From assembly GCF_003096715.1 (NCBI RefSeq), contig NZ_QEOL01000018.1, forward strand, positions 115,597 through 179,596: a stretch of 64,000 nucleotides of DNA, given 5' to 3'. Below, piece by piece: positions 1-7,252 of the stretch (its first letter is position 1; every line of letters begins with the position of its first letter). The position numbers were made by a program, and so were the translations under genes. The notes under the pieces were generated by a model, which did not search any database, was not told the DNA's origin, and saw only the letters and a list, made by a program, of their open reading frames with translations. This DNA is from Paraburkholderia silvatlantica (GTDB lineage: Bacteria > Pseudomonadota > Gammaproteobacteria > Burkholderiales > Burkholderiaceae).

Positions 1-315
1 GAGCGTTTGCAGCTTGTAAAAGCGCGGTTGCCTTGCGAACGCGATCTGCGCGACGGGGATGCTGCCGCGCTTGAGCACGCTCACGCCGTTTGCGTCGGGT
101 GCATTCGCGACGAACGCGGACTGGTGCGCGCTGTGCGTATGCACGGGCACCATCAGCGTGACGCCGTCGATCACCACGGCCTTGTGGTCGGACGGCCCTG
201 CGCCGCCACGCCTCGACAGCCCCTCGTGGTCGGGCGCGGCAAGGCGCAGGCCGCTCGACTGCAGTTCAGTCAAGAGTTGCAGGCTCGATTCCGGGAAATT
301 GACGCTGGCATTCAT
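1..315 (-). CDS. Radical SAM protein of the Nit1C cluster (MSMEG_0568 family), N-terminal part only
   Basis: Minus-strand frame open from an ATG at 315 to the window edge (105 codons, beginning MNASVNFPESS), so the C-terminal part lies outside. The N-terminus, with a leucine-rich helix followed by a conserved stretch around VVIDGVTLMVPVH, resembles the radical SAM member of the nitrilase-containing Nit1C clusters. The CX3CX2C iron-sulfur motif would lie beyond the edge and cannot be checked. The gene follows the nitrilase on the same strand and its start overlaps the end of that gene by 50 bases, which suggests translational coupling. The assignment rests on gene order and N-terminal resemblance. 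Confidence 0.6.
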   Translation of the reverse strand, partial: MNASVNFPESSLQLLTELQSSGLRLAAPDHEGLSRRGGAGPSDHKAVVIDGVTLMVPVHTHSAHQSAFVANAPDANGVSVLKRGSIPVAQIAFARQPRFYKLQTL

Positions 316-1291
316 CGTGGGAGCTCCATGAAGCGGTGACGGGCGTGTCGTCGAAGGAGAAAACAGGCGTGGCGGGCCGTTCGTTGATCGCGAGACTGAG
401 TAGTTCGGGCCGCGCATAGTGGCCAACCGAATCCATCATCCGTTTGCGCTTGGTGATGAGCGCCATGTCGAGATCGGCAATCACCATGCCCTCGCCTTCG
501 CGCAGCGGCGCGGCGAGATGCTGGCCTTCGGGTGAGACGATCGCCGCATTGCAGCCGCCGCGCAGCGCCTTCTGCAGCTTCGGATCGCCTGTGACGGAGG
601 CGATCTGCGCATCGGTCAGCCATCCCGTTGCGTTCACAACAAAACACCCCGATTCGAGCGCGTGATGGCGGATCGTCACCTCGATCTGCTCGGCGAAGAT
701 CGGCCCGACGAGGGAACCCGGAAACTGACTGCAATGGATCTCCTCGTGCTGCGTCATCAGCGCGTAGCGCGCCAGCGGGTTATAGTGCTCCCAGCAGGCG
801 AGCGCGCCCACGCGGCCCACGGCAGTGTGCGCGACCTTCAGGCCGGCTGCGTCGCCCTGCCCCCAGATCATTCGCTCATGGAACGTGGGCGTGAGCTTGC
901 GCCGCTTCACCTTGATCTGGCCGTCTGTATCGAAGATCAACTGCGTGTTGTAGAGGCTGCCGTGATCGCGCTCGTTCACGCCGAGCACGATCACCATGCC
1001 GTGCTCGCGCGCGAGCGCGCCGATGGTTTCCGTCACGGGACCGGGTATCGTCACCGCCTGCTCGTACAGCCGCAGATGCTCCGTGCCCGACTGCACCGGC
1101 GGCAGCACGAACGAAAAGTACGGGTAGTACGGCAGAAACGTTTCGGGAAACACGGCCAGTTGCACGCCCTCGCGCGCGGCGCTGACGATCGCGTCGCAGA
1201 CACGCGCGAGCGTGCCCGTGCACGATTCGAGATCCGGCGCGATCTGCACGGCGGCGGCGCGAACGATGCGCTTCGTGGATGGAGTCGACAT
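266..1291 (-). CDS. Nit6803-family nitrilase (Nit1C)
   Basis: 341-residue carbon-nitrogen hydrolase that would convert a nitrile (R-CN) to a carboxylate and ammonia in the cytoplasm. The catalytic triad is visible: Glu50 in FPETFLPYYPYFSF, Lys132 in RRKLTPTFHE and Cys166 in GALACWEHYNPLARY. Length and motifs fit nitrilases rather than amidases. It sits between an Sll0783-family gene upstream (18-base gap) and a radical SAM gene downstream, the order of Nit1C clusters. These have been linked to growth on cyanide or nitriles in other proteobacteria; the substrate here is not shown by the sequence. Confidence 0.93.
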   Translation of the reverse strand: MSTPSTKRIVRAAAVQIAPDLESCTGTLARVCDAIVSAAREGVQLAVFPETFLPYYPYFSFVLPPVQSGTEHLRLYEQAVTIPGPVTETIGALAREHGMVIVLGVNERDHGSLYNTQLIFDTDGQIKVKRRKLTPTFHERMIWGQGDAAGLKVAHTAVGRVGALACWEHYNPLARYALMTQHEEIHCSQFPGSLVGPIFAEQIEVTIRHHALESGCFVVNATGWLTDAQIASVTGDPKLQKALRGGCNAAIVSPEGQHLAAPLREGEGMVIADLDMALITKRKRMMDSVGHYARPELLSLAINERPATPVFSFDDTPVTASWSSHDECQRQFPGIEPATLD

Positions 1292-1309
1292 GGCGATACC
1301 CGTGCGAAC

Positions 1310-1792
1310 TCAAACCGTCCAGGTGTCGATCACGAGCGCGTTCGACTTGCGATGCAGCAGCTTCAGGTCGAGCACGTCGAGCGGATTGATGGCCCGCACG
1401 CCTTCGATCAGCGCGGCTTCGCTTTGGCCATAGAGTGCTTGCAGCGCGAAGCGGCATGCGTAGACCTTGCCGCCTTCGGCCATGAACTTCATCAACTGGT
1501 TGTTGAAGTTCAGATGGCCCGGAAAGGCTTCGGCCCCGAGCGTCGGGAAACCGCGCTGCACGCCCAGCATCACACCCGGGCCGTAAAGCAGGATCGACGT
1601 TTCAAAACCTTTGCGCTGCAGGCGCGTGGCCTGGAGCATGTTGACGAAGCCAATGGAACCTTCGAACGCGACGGTATGGAACGTGACGAGTGCTTTCTCG
1701 CCGCGTTCTGCCTTGACGTCCTCGAAGACCTTCTCTTCGTAATCGACGAGGAAGTCACCGGTCTTGTGGGCGGGCGTGGTGATGGCGGGCAT
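1310..1792 (-). CDS. MSMEG_0572/Sll0783-family nitrogen-starvation response protein (Nit1C cluster)
   Basis: 160-residue protein that is the first gene of the minus-strand Nit1C operon. It carries the family pattern FHTVAFEGSIGFVNMLQA near residue 40, a conserved GPGVMLGVQRGFP stretch, and YACRFALQALYG further on. The start at 1792 was preferred over an ATG 29 codons upstream because GGAG lies about 8 bases before it. The family has no assigned reaction; the cyanobacterial homologue was named for its response to nitrogen starvation. Constant association with the nitrilase suggests a role in the same pathway. Confidence 0.88.
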   Translation of the reverse strand: MPAITTPAHKTGDFLVDYEEKVFEDVKAERGEKALVTFHTVAFEGSIGFVNMLQATRLQRKGFETSILLYGPGVMLGVQRGFPTLGAEAFPGHLNFNNQLMKFMAEGGKVYACRFALQALYGQSEAALIEGVRAINPLDVLDLKLLHRKSNALVIDTWTV

Positions 1793-1862
1793 TGCATGAC
1801 TCCGTTCAATGATTGAGGACTGTGGCCGACCGGTGGCCGGCGTCTCTCTTTTCGCAACGGGT

Positions 1863-1879
1863 ATGCCATCAAGTGGCAT
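1863..1879. promoter_or_regulatory. Perfect inverted repeat ATGCCA-N5-TGGCAT
   Basis: Six-base perfect arms with a five-base spacer lie about 71 bases upstream of the first Nit1C gene in the divergent promoter region. It is a candidate operator; nothing in the sequence shows which protein binds. Confidence 0.35.
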
Positions 1880-1885
1880 GCGTCA

Positions 1886-2087
1886 TGCAATCAATCGCCA
1901 ATCAATGCCGCGTGCCGCGAATGATCCGGGTGATGATTTCTCACGAAGCGCTGACGAGGCGCGCGTGGATGATGTGGGTCGCAATCCGCGCGGCGCCGCG
2001 TTCGCCCCGGCGTTGGGCAACACGCATGCGACTGAGGTGCATGCATGCATCATTTCGGATCATTCGATGCGATCACCTGCAATCAAT
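1886..2087. promoter_or_regulatory. Three CAATCAAT repeats, candidate MocR operators
   Basis: TGCAATCAAT occurs at 1886-1895 and again at 2078-2087. A third CAATCAAT is at 1899-1906, one helical turn (11 bases) after the first. MocR-type regulators such as GabR and PdxR bind direct repeats, so repeats of this kind between a MocR gene and its likely target operon are plausible binding sites. This is inference from pattern and position. Confidence 0.4.
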
Positions 2088-2161
2088 TGTTTTATTTTTC
2101 GCTGCTCATTCTCACTAGAATGAATCAGCCCATCTTCGCAGGCGCTTTTGCGTAATGCCCT

Positions 2162-3553
2162 ATGTCGAACCTGACCGCTCACTGGCTCAAACGGCTTGCC
2201 GAAAGTGACAAGCCCGTTTATCAGACCATTCCCGATCTCATCGAAGAAGACGTGGCGAGCGGCCGCCTGCGACCGCGCGACCGGCTGCCGGCGTTGCGCG
2301 ATCTCTCCGACGCACTCAGGATCAATTACACCACGCTCGCGCGCGGCTATGCCGAAGCGCGCAAACGGGGCTTGATCGATTCGCGCGCGGGCAGCGGTTC
2401 ATACGTGCGAGGACGGCCGCCTGCGGTCCCGCTTCGCGCAGGCACCGCGCTGGAAATGACCATGAACATGCCGCCCGAGCCGCCGGAATTGACGGCGCTG
2501 CTCGCGGAATCGGCAGCGCAGGTCATCGGCACGGCCGACCCGTGGTCCATGCTTCGTTATCAGGATTTTGGGGGCTCGCAGTTCGAGCGCAGCATGGCGA
2601 GCCAGTGGCTGCGCCACACGCTGCCTTCGCTTCGCGCGGACGCGCTGCTGGTCTGCCCCGGTATCCATAATGCGCTCGTCGCATTGCTGCTGCGGCTCGT
2701 CAAGCCCGGCGAAGCCATCTGCACCGATTGCCTCGCGTATCCCGGTTTGAAAGTGATCGCGAATCAGCTGGGCATGCCGCTCGCACCGTTGCCCCGCGAC
2801 GACGAAGGCCTCAACGCCACGGCATTCGAAGCGCTCTGCAAGACGCGCAAGCCCGGCGTGCTCTACTGCAATCCCACGCTACAGAATCCGACCACGCGCA
2901 CGCTCTCGCAAACCCGCCGCGAGCATATTGCCGATATCGCGCTTCGCTACAACGTGCCCATCATCGAAGACGACGCCTACGGCATGCTCTGCGAAACGCC
3001 GCCCGTCGCGCTCGCCACGCTCGCGCCCGAACTCACCTATTACGTGACGGGCATGTCCAAGTGCTTCGGCGCAGGCTTGCGCGTGGCCTTCGTCGTCGCG
3101 CCGGGCGCGCGTCATGCGGAGCGGCTTTCCGGCGCGCTGCGCGCGACCACGGTGATGGCGAGCCCGTATATGTCGCATCTCGCGGCGCGCTGGATCGAAA
3201 GCGGTGTTGCTCAGCAGATGCTCGAGGCCATTCGCAACGAGTGCGCGGTACGCCAGCACATCGCAGCACAGGTTTTTGCGTCGCGCGAAATCGAAGCGTC
3301 CAGCGACTGTTTTCATCTTTGGCTCACGGTGCCTTCGGAAACGGGCTGGAGTGCTTCGGAACTCGCCTCACATTTGCGCACGAAGCAGATTGGCGTGGTC
3401 TCGGGCGCGGCGTTCAGCACCGATGGCAATCCGCCCAACGCCGTGCGCATCTGCCTTGGCGGGCCCGGCGATGCAACCGCGATGGAGGAGTCGCTGCACC
3501 TCGTGGCGGACATGCTCGATCATCCCGACCATCTGCATTCGCCAATGCTCTGA
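2162..3553 (+). CDS. MocR-family transcriptional regulator (GntR helix-turn-helix plus aminotransferase domain)
   Basis: 463 residues. The N-terminal winged helix-turn-helix is at about residues 15-85 (DRLPALRDLSDALRINYTTL). A fold-type I aminotransferase domain follows from about 110 to the end, with the PLP-binding lysine Lys300 in YVTGMSKCFGAGLR and YCNPTLQNPTTRTLS as substrate-loop region. Such proteins use PLP as effector sensor and rarely catalyse transamination. It is divergent from the Nit1C operon, so it is the likely regulator of nitrile or cyanide use. Start taken at the ATG of MSNLTAHW. Confidence 0.9.
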   Translation: MSNLTAHWLKRLAESDKPVYQTIPDLIEEDVASGRLRPRDRLPALRDLSDALRINYTTLARGYAEARKRGLIDSRAGSGSYVRGRPPAVPLRAGTALEMTMNMPPEPPELTALLAESAAQVIGTADPWSMLRYQDFGGSQFERSMASQWLRHTLPSLRADALLVCPGIHNALVALLLRLVKPGEAICTDCLAYPGLKVIANQLGMPLAPLPRDDEGLNATAFEALCKTRKPGVLYCNPTLQNPTTRTLSQTRREHIADIALRYNVPIIEDDAYGMLCETPPVALATLAPELTYYVTGMSKCFGAGLRVAFVVAPGARHAERLSGALRATTVMASPYMSHLAARWIESGVAQQMLEAIRNECAVRQHIAAQVFASREIEASSDCFHLWLTVPSETGWSASELASHLRTKQIGVVSGAAFSTDGNPPNAVRICLGGPGDATAMEESLHLVADMLDHPDHLHSPML

Positions 3554-3658
3554 AAGGCGGCTTGCCCGTTTTTCGGCAAAGCTTTGCGCGCCAGCGGCAC
3601 GAATCTGACGGCGCCCGCCGGTCGTCAAGAAACGTGGAGGCGGCGGGCGAGCCAGGTC

Positions 3659-5104
3659 CTACCAGCCGTACTTGAGTTCGATACCGGCGTAGTCGGCATT
3701 GTGACCGCCCGCCTGGCGTATCGTGTTCCCCACCTGGAAGTGCACGGCTTCGATCGAACCAATGAGGTTTGCCGCAATCGTCCAGTCCGCGCGCAACTGC
3801 ACATACATACCGGTCCACAGACTTCCCTTGCCTGCCGTGCCGGGTACGACCTGACTGCCCTGTTGATACACGGCGTCGCCGGTCGTCTCGCGCCACTGGA
3901 AACCCAGCGCACCAAGCAGCGCGAGATTCGCGGTCGGCTTGAGCGTGATGGAAGGCTTCACGTGAATCAGGTTCGAATAGCCCGTATAGCCGGCCAGCGT
4001 GAAGTAGTAGCCGTTGGGAAACAGCGGGTTGAAGGTGCCGATCCGGCCATCGTGTGGATGCCGGTCGCCCGAAGCCGCATCGACTTGCAGCCCGATGCGC
4101 GGCGACCAGGGCATGTCGAGCTGGTAGCCCGCGATCGTGCCTACCGCCCACGCGCCGATCGTGCTGTTGCCGACCGTACCCGTCTGCAACATGCCTTCGG
4201 CGTCCCAGTCGAAGCGCCCCTGCGTGCCGGTGTAACGCAAGTCCCATACGTCACGGCGCTCGGCGCCGCTCGCATCGAGATATCGCGCGTTGCTGCGGTT
4301 ATAGCGGGACCAGTAGCCGGACAGATCGCCGGGCCCCACCGACTGGCGCTCGAAACGCACGCCGCTGAAGGTGAGATCGCGATTCGACACGTCGTCGAAC
4401 ACGGTCGCGTCGCGGTACTGCACGGGCTGCGTCGCGTACGCAATGAAGCGCCACTTCCGATATTCGTAGTCGGCCCAGACTGCGTCGAAGGCCTGGCGCA
4501 CGTTCGGGCCATCACGCACGGAAATGAAACGCTGCAAGTCGAACGCCATTTCCTGGCGGCCAATGCGAACCTTGACCGTGCCGCCGCCGAGCGCGCCCGT
4601 ATAGGTCACGAATGCCTGCTCGACATCGAGCGGATTCTTGTCCACGGGCGTAACCGCGTTCTTGCCGAATGGACGGGCGTCCTCGAGTTGCACGAAGAAC
4701 TGCCAGTGCTGTGCGAGATGCGCGTCGGCGTGCACTTCCACGCGCTGGAGCAGGTACGTGTCCGACTGCGCGGAACCGATGCCGAACAACGGCGCGTTAT
4801 TGCTTTCGATCCGCTCGCGCAGATTCGCGCCGAGCGAAAGATATGACGAGGGGTCGCCGCCGAGCGGGATGTACTTTAGGCCGTCGAGCGGCTTGCGCGC
4901 AACGCACGGATTGGCGAGCACGGACCAGTCTTCCTGCCAGCGATTGAACATGACGACAGGACGTTTGACGTCGCACGTGGCGACGGCCTGGATGCTATCT
5001 GTTTGCGCGAACGCCGCATCGGCGGCCGTCAGCAACAGCCCTGCGACGGCCGTCGCGCTGGCGGCCTTTTCGAACCGCCGCCCTCGCATCGTGCTCGATA
5101 CCAT
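3659..5104 (-). CDS. Alginate-export-family outer-membrane porin
   Basis: 481 residues from the ATG at 5104, chosen over an ATG 17 codons upstream because AAGGA lies 6-7 bases before it. A signal peptide is evident (basic MRGRRFEK, hydrophobic core, ADAAFAQ cleavage region). The rest alternates amphipathic strands rich in Tyr/Trp/Arg, includes the family pattern GRQEMAFDLQRFISVRDGPN, and ends in an aromatic C-terminal strand (IELKYGW), as expected for a beta-barrel. Homologues let anionic oligomers or small organic acids cross the outer membrane; alginate itself is unlikely as substrate because no alginate genes are nearby. It is the last gene of the XapX-amidohydrolase operon. Confidence 0.85.
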   Translation of the reverse strand: MVSSTMRGRRFEKAASATAVAGLLLTAADAAFAQTDSIQAVATCDVKRPVVMFNRWQEDWSVLANPCVARKPLDGLKYIPLGGDPSSYLSLGANLRERIESNNAPLFGIGSAQSDTYLLQRVEVHADAHLAQHWQFFVQLEDARPFGKNAVTPVDKNPLDVEQAFVTYTGALGGGTVKVRIGRQEMAFDLQRFISVRDGPNVRQAFDAVWADYEYRKWRFIAYATQPVQYRDATVFDDVSNRDLTFSGVRFERQSVGPGDLSGYWSRYNRSNARYLDASGAERRDVWDLRYTGTQGRFDWDAEGMLQTGTVGNSTIGAWAVGTIAGYQLDMPWSPRIGLQVDAASGDRHPHDGRIGTFNPLFPNGYYFTLAGYTGYSNLIHVKPSITLKPTANLALLGALGFQWRETTGDAVYQQGSQVVPGTAGKGSLWTGMYVQLRADWTIAANLIGSIEAVHFQVGNTIRQAGGHNADYAGIELKYGW

Positions 5105-5161
5105 GAGTTTCCTTGCCGTTGCCGGCTTGTGATTGGAAGTGTCCGACCGGCTCACCTTGCT

Positions 5162-5857
5162 TCACGTGTGCCCCGGCGTCGCCGCACGCTCGTATGCGCC
5201 GGTGGTCAACGCGAGTCCCGCAAGCGCGCACGCCGGCGCGAGCAGCGCCCAAAAGCCTGCGTAGCGCAATGCCAGCGCGCCAGCCACCGCGCCGATCGCA
5301 AATGCGACGATGGCCGGCATCATCTTCCCCAAGCGCGCACGTGCGGCGTCGCGTGCGCTCCCGGCCGTACTCGCGGACAGCATGTCGACTACGTCGAGGA
5401 TGGCTTGGGTGACGTTGCCCGTCATCACGGTATTCGGCACACCGGCACGCTGGATCAGGCGCGGATGCGCGTTCTGCACGCCCATCGCAAACGCACCGAC
5501 CACACCGGCCACGATGACCGGCAGGCTGTCGGGCCCGCTGACCGGCGTCGCCCAGACACCCGCGAGGCAAAAGCCGACCATGAGCACGGCTTGCACCAGA
5601 TGTAGCAGGCGCGCGCCCTGACGTGCATACGCCTCGGGGAGCGACCGCACCAGCAGGCTGCTGAGAACAACCCCGCCGATGAATGCGGGAAACACGATCA
5701 GCTTGAGCACGACGCCCTTGCCATAGCCTGCAATGCCGGCGCCGATCAGCACGAAGTTGCCTGTGACGTGCGCGGTGAACAACCCGAACAGCGCCACGAA
5801 GCTCAGCGTATCGACGAATCCGGCGATGGCGGCGAGTATCGTGTCCTCGTGTTTCAT
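5162..5857 (-). CDS. DUF1275 (YoaK-type) inner-membrane protein
   Basis: 231 residues with about six hydrophobic segments. Family hallmarks are seen: AAIAGFVDTLSFVALFGLFTAHVTGN at the N-terminus (Asp-Thr, Thr-Gly-Asn) and FAMGVQNA with TVMTGNVTQA in the middle. The family is widespread and without established function; transport has been proposed. The start overlaps the stop of the upstream VOC gene by four bases (ATGA), so the two are translationally coupled. Confidence 0.9.
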   Translation of the reverse strand: MKHEDTILAAIAGFVDTLSFVALFGLFTAHVTGNFVLIGAGIAGYGKGVVLKLIVFPAFIGGVVLSSLLVRSLPEAYARQGARLLHLVQAVLMVGFCLAGVWATPVSGPDSLPVIVAGVVGAFAMGVQNAHPRLIQRAGVPNTVMTGNVTQAILDVVDMLSASTAGSARDAARARLGKMMPAIVAFAIGAVAGALALRYAGFWALLAPACALAGLALTTGAYERAATPGHT

Positions 5858-6768
5858 TTCGCGGCGTTAGCGTGAATCTCGGCGATATAGCCGCCCGGGA
5901 ACTGGACGATCGCGGAGGCGCGTCCTTCTGAGGTGTACGGCGCAACGAGCACGCTGACGCCCGCGGCCTTTGCCTTCTCCAGCGTCTCGGCAAGATTCGC
6001 CACTTCGTAGCCCGTCATTTCCCGCCCGAACGGATAAGGCAGATGGCCGTCGGTCACGAGCACGGTCATCTTCCCGAAGCCCGATTCAATGCGGATGCGG
6101 CGATAGGTGTCGTTCGGCCGTCCGATTTCGACGCCCGGTGCGTTGGCTTCGTCGGACACCACCTTGCCGTGCGAGAAGTTGACATAGGCATGAACCAGCT
6201 TGTGCAGGCTTTGCGGCGACACGTACACGCGATTCTCTGGCACGGTCTGGAGCGGATCGTAATGCGGCGCCTGGGTATGCCAGTAGAGTTGCATGTTGAC
6301 GCCGCCCGGCCACGTGACGACCGCGTCGCGGCCGATCGGATCGGGGAACGTATCGACGATCACGTCCGCTCCGAGTGCGCGCGCCGATTTCATCGCCGCG
6401 TCCATGTCGGTCACAAGGTAGCCCGTGCGCTCGGCGCCGAAGGGCCAGGGCGTGGGCGTCTTGAAGCCGAACACGGAGATCGTGCCCACCGGCGTGAAAA
6501 CGAGTTGCGACATCGTCTGGCTCGGTGTCGGCGTGACCTGGAACACGCCCTGCTTCGACTTGCTGCCGCCGAATGTCGCCACGAAGCTGTCAGTGAAGCG
6601 GTCGAAATCTTCCGGAGCAACGTACACATGGGTCGTGTCGTACTGCGGGCCGACCGCAACCCATGGCGCCTGCGCCGGGAGCACCGGCGGTTTCGCGAAC
6701 GACACGGGCGCGGCGACAAGACCGCCCGCGATCATCAGGACAACGAGTACAGAGCGAATGGCTTTCAT
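5854..6768 (-). CDS. Exported VOC (glyoxalase-like) protein
   Basis: 304 residues from the ATG at 6768, which has AGGAAA about 10 bases upstream. A signal peptide covers about residues 1-26 (MKAIRSVLVVLMIAGG, ending VSFAKP). Two halves follow, each with the betaalphabetabetabeta pattern of vicinal-oxygen-chelate proteins: one around THVYVAPEDFDRF...GYLVTD and one around NRVYVSPQSLHKL...GYEVAN. This suggests a fused tandem VOC fold located in the periplasm, which is uncommon for enzymes of this class. The substrate cannot be read from the sequence. It lies between DoxX and DUF1275 genes in the same operon. Confidence 0.75.
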   Translation of the reverse strand: MKAIRSVLVVLMIAGGLVAAPVSFAKPPVLPAQAPWVAVGPQYDTTHVYVAPEDFDRFTDSFVATFGGSKSKQGVFQVTPTPSQTMSQLVFTPVGTISVFGFKTPTPWPFGAERTGYLVTDMDAAMKSARALGADVIVDTFPDPIGRDAVVTWPGGVNMQLYWHTQAPHYDPLQTVPENRVYVSPQSLHKLVHAYVNFSHGKVVSDEANAPGVEIGRPNDTYRRIRIESGFGKMTVLVTDGHLPYPFGREMTGYEVANLAETLEKAKAAGVSVLVAPYTSEGRASAIVQFPGGYIAEIHANAAK

Positions 6769-6804
6769 AACGGGATTTCCTTGATGTTTCATTTTGCCGG
6801 TCAA

Positions 6805-7251
6805 TCATGCCCGGCTGTTGCAGGATGCGGGTTGCGCATCGCAGAGCATCGTCGCGAGCACGAGCGCCGCGATCAGTCCCATATGCTCGAAAAAGCTGTT
6901 GAGTTCGATGAAGCGTGCAGTGCCGGTCTGGTTCCAGAAGTCGTTGGCGACCAGCATCGCCACGGCTGTGAGCATACCGAGGCCGCCCGCGCCAATCCAG
7001 ACGAAGCGGCGCAGGACGATGCACAGCGATCCACCAACCTCGACCACGATCGCAAGCGCCGCCCACAGCGCGGGCGGATGCAGGCCGAAATGCGCCTGCT
7101 CCGCGATGGCGCTGTCGAAATGCAGCGCCTTGTTGACGCCGCCGATCAGATACGCGGACACCAGTGCGAGGCGCATGAGCGGAGCGGCCCACCACTGCGA
7201 AAGCAGCGCACGCACCCATGCGGGGTTGCGACGGCCGCTCAGCACCGCCAT
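6805..7251 (-). CDS. DoxX-family membrane protein
   Basis: 148 residues with four predicted membrane helices and the DoxX-like signature LMRLALVSAYLIGGVNKALHF near the N-terminus, then WAALAIVVEVGGSLCIVL. DoxX-family proteins have been linked to quinone-dependent oxidation and redox stress, but most members are uncharacterised. The gene begins one base after the stop of the amidohydrolase gene, so it is co-transcribed and probably coupled to it. Confidence 0.85.
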   Translation of the reverse strand: MAVLSGRRNPAWVRALLSQWWAAPLMRLALVSAYLIGGVNKALHFDSAIAEQAHFGLHPPALWAALAIVVEVGGSLCIVLRRFVWIGAGGLGMLTAVAMLVANDFWNQTGTARFIELNSFFEHMGLIAALVLATMLCDAQPASCNSRA

Positions 7252-7252
7252 G

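Larger units (their letters stand above)
1793..2161. other. Divergent intergenic region between Nit1C operon and MocR gene
   Basis: 369 bases without a convincing gene. The region holds the promoters of both divergent transcripts. It contains three copies of CAATCAAT (1888-1895, 1899-1906 and 2080-2087) and a perfect ATGCCA-N5-TGGCAT inverted repeat at 1863-1879, listed separately. The part next to the MocR gene (about 2085-2125) is clearly AT-richer than its surroundings. Confidence 0.7.

Noticed and set aside
3576..3587. GCAAAGCTTTGC 12-base palindrome between convergent MocR and porin genes
   Set aside because: No loop and no T-run; not convincing as terminator or operator.
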